From positions 1,537,412 through 1,569,093 of the forward strand of contig NW_019091381.1 in NCBI RefSeq assembly GCF_001949145.1: 31,682 nucleotides of DNA, in the 5' to 3' direction. The first letter of the stretch is position 1. Every line of letters begins with the position of its first letter. The notes beneath the pieces were generated by a model. That model did not search any database. It was given only the letters and a program-made list of their open reading frames with translations, and was not told the DNA's origin. The DNA is from Acanthaster planci. Taxonomy: Eukaryota; Echinodermata; Asteroidea; Valvatida; Acanthasteridae. The translations under genes and the position numbers were made by a program. Below are positions 30,301-31,682 of the stretch, one piece after another.

Positions 30301-31484
30301 TCACGCTGGATCGTCCAGGAATGTAAAACTTGCGCCTTTGTATGAGCCTGTTTTAGAGGACAAATTGACCCCGACAAAAGACGGAGTTACAGTTTCGTTG
30401 ACTTATCTTATACCGAACAGGCTACATTAATTTTGGCATAAAAATCTATTTTTTTAATATCGGATACCTTGAAGCTAAGGGTTTTGTCCTTTTGCCGTGA
30501 CAGAGAACTTAAAGAAGGGAACAGAAATGTTGGAGTAGTTTTCTGGGCCAATTAGGTGACGGCAGATCGTGGACTATAATATCCTGTGTGATGGGTTAGG
30601 CAACAGAGGAATGCAAGGAAAAACTTAAAGTGAACCTATGACATTAAATGAGGAGTGGCAATTTTAATGAGACTTATAGCGTTTACAGCCAATGCATCTA
30701 AATTTTCTCTTTGAAGAGCAACTAAAATGTTATGTCGGCCGATCGATGTTGTACGGAAGCGTATAGCTGCCGACTCGAAAAATTTTTTTTTTCTCGTTTA
30801 AACGAGATATGTCGTTTAAACGAGATACTAAGTCTAGATGGATTTTTTTTCCGGATTGGCAGCAATACGCTTTCGTAATGATGTGCCAACGGTTGGGCGA
30901 GGGTTTAACAACAAGGGGTCGGGGTGTCACCGGATACTAGGACTAAGTTTTCCTTGGGGGATGAGGGTGGGCAAGGGAAAAGGGAAAACCTTGAACTTGA
31001 CATCTTCATTAAAACTACAAATGCATCTGGTACTGCAAAGAGCACCGGGCACACGTACTGATCTGAGCAATATTAAAATTCAGTATCATTTATTTCGGCA
31101 TCCTCAATATTTGTGAGCTCAAAATATTTGTAGGGATTGAAATGATGCGAAGCATTTAATAATTGGTTAATGAATGTAAGTAAAATGTCGTATTTCATTT
31201 CCAATAAAGTTCCCATGCAAAAGAAGTCAGATAATTGGTAAAATTTTTCCTCATAATTGTTCAATCTTTAAAGTTTCATTTTCTTTCAAATATACTGAGA
31301 TTTCGTCACTAAGGAGACGTTTCTGCATAAGAAGACAGTTTACACTTCTCAATGGAAAACAATACTTTTTTCCCATCAGAGAAAAGAAAAGTATCAATTT
31401 TATTAAACCTTTTAAACTGCTGCTTTTCTTTGGGGAGGCGGAGTCTGGGGCAATTGTTTGCCGCCCTCTGTTGGTGAAAAATTG
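30301..31484. other. Intergenic region upstream of the last gene
   Basis: No gene was recognised. It includes the palindromic repeat at 30792-30825. At 31459-31473 lies CGCCCTCTGTTGG, a CTCF-like match, just upstream of the last start codon. Confidence 0.5.
30792..30825. repeat. Two copies of an 18-bp palindromic repeat
   Basis: TCTCGTTTAAACGAGA (30792-30807) is a 16-bp perfect palindrome. A second copy with core TCGTTTAAACGA (30812-30823) follows at an 18-bp period. Runs of T flank the pair on both sides. Confidence 0.75.
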
Positions 31485-31496
31485 CAACATGGCGGC
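31485..31496 (+). promoter_or_regulatory. TISU / YY1 element over the start codon
   Basis: CAACATGGCGGC is a perfect match to the TISU consensus SAASATGGCGGC, which also fits the YY1 site AANATGGCGGC. TISU elements direct cap-close initiation on very short 5'UTRs and are common in nuclear genes for mitochondrial proteins. Confidence 0.6.
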
Positions 31497-31534
31497 TTCC
31501 ATGCGGTTTTTCTCGCAGTGTTCTCGTCTTCAAA
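31489..31534 (+). CDS. First coding exon of an unidentified, possibly mitochondrial gene
   Basis: ATG in a perfect TISU context opens a frame encoding MAASMRFFSQCSRLQ. It ends at a strong donor, CAAA/GTAAGT, in phase 1. The peptide has two Arg, several Ser and Ala and no acidic residue, which fits the beginning of a mitochondrial targeting sequence. The remaining exons lie beyond the window and the product cannot be named. The call depends on start context and donor only. Confidence 0.45.
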
Positions 31535-31682
31535 GTAAGTTTTTTCGTCATGTATCGTTGAAAATAAGTATATTTCAGATAACAAAGTTTACTACTTTCG
31601 TACAATAACTTGATTAAGGGCTAGAACAGAATGGCGGCACTGTGCAACATCACTGAATTCATTTAACATGCCAAACTCGGTT

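Noticed and set aside
31631-31666. Second ATGGCGGC start near the right edge (short frame ending TAA)
   Set aside because: Only 11 codons, with a poorer TISU match than at 31485. It lies in the expected intron of the last gene.
1-31682. CRISPR arrays, operons or prokaryotic elements
   Set aside because: No spaced identical repeats of that kind are present, and every confident gene is split by spliceosomal introns.

Overview
The window is nuclear DNA from a metazoan. Genes are split by short spliceosomal introns, 3' regions are AT-rich, and the gene set (RO60, PPP6C, SURF6, OGG1, LRRIQ3 and a reprolysin-type metalloproteinase) is animal. LRRIQ3 with IQ motifs, frequent ACATGTAC-type runs, foldback repeats and kilobase-scale gene spacing fit a marine invertebrate deuterostome, perhaps an echinoderm. 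That placement is an inference and not proven by the sequence.

Layout, left to right. 1-995: intron of RO60 holding a foldback repeat. 996-1295 (+): last coding exon of RO60 (Ro 60 kDa RNA-binding protein). 1296-4331: its 3'UTR and a gene-poor gap. 4332-6872 (-): complete eight-exon PPP6C (306 aa). 6942-11088 (+): a second complete eight-exon PPP6C paralogue (305 aa), head to head with the first; the start codons are separated by only 69 bp. 13091-15444 (+): SURF6 (418 aa, three coding exons). 16813-19402 (-): OGG1 (401 aa, five exons), convergent with SURF6. 20632-24449 (+): LRRIQ3 (855 aa, five coding exons), divergent from OGG1. 27037-29658 (+): metalloproteinase and cysteine-rich part of an ADAMTS/MIG-17-like protein; the 5' end is unresolved. 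31489-31534 (+): probable first coding exon of an unidentified, possibly mitochondrial gene running off the window.

The main discovery is the PPP6C pair. Both copies keep every catalytic motif and identical intron positions, including an AT-AC minor-spliceosome (U12-type) intron at the same place. They share a very small promoter with an AP-1 site in the spacer and YY1-like sequence over both start codons. The minus copy looks ancestral; the plus copy is derived, with many of its changes in the last exon. Other notable items are an acidic insertion in OGG1, a metalloproteinase without thrombospondin repeats, a GC-AG intron, a perfect TISU start context at the right edge and two foldback repeats.

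The genes do not form one pathway. They are mostly housekeeping functions: RNA quality control, phosphatase signalling, ribosome biogenesis and base excision repair, plus one probable ciliary/flagellar gene and one probable extracellular protease. All exon boundaries were read by eye from splice motifs, reading phase and remembered family sequences.
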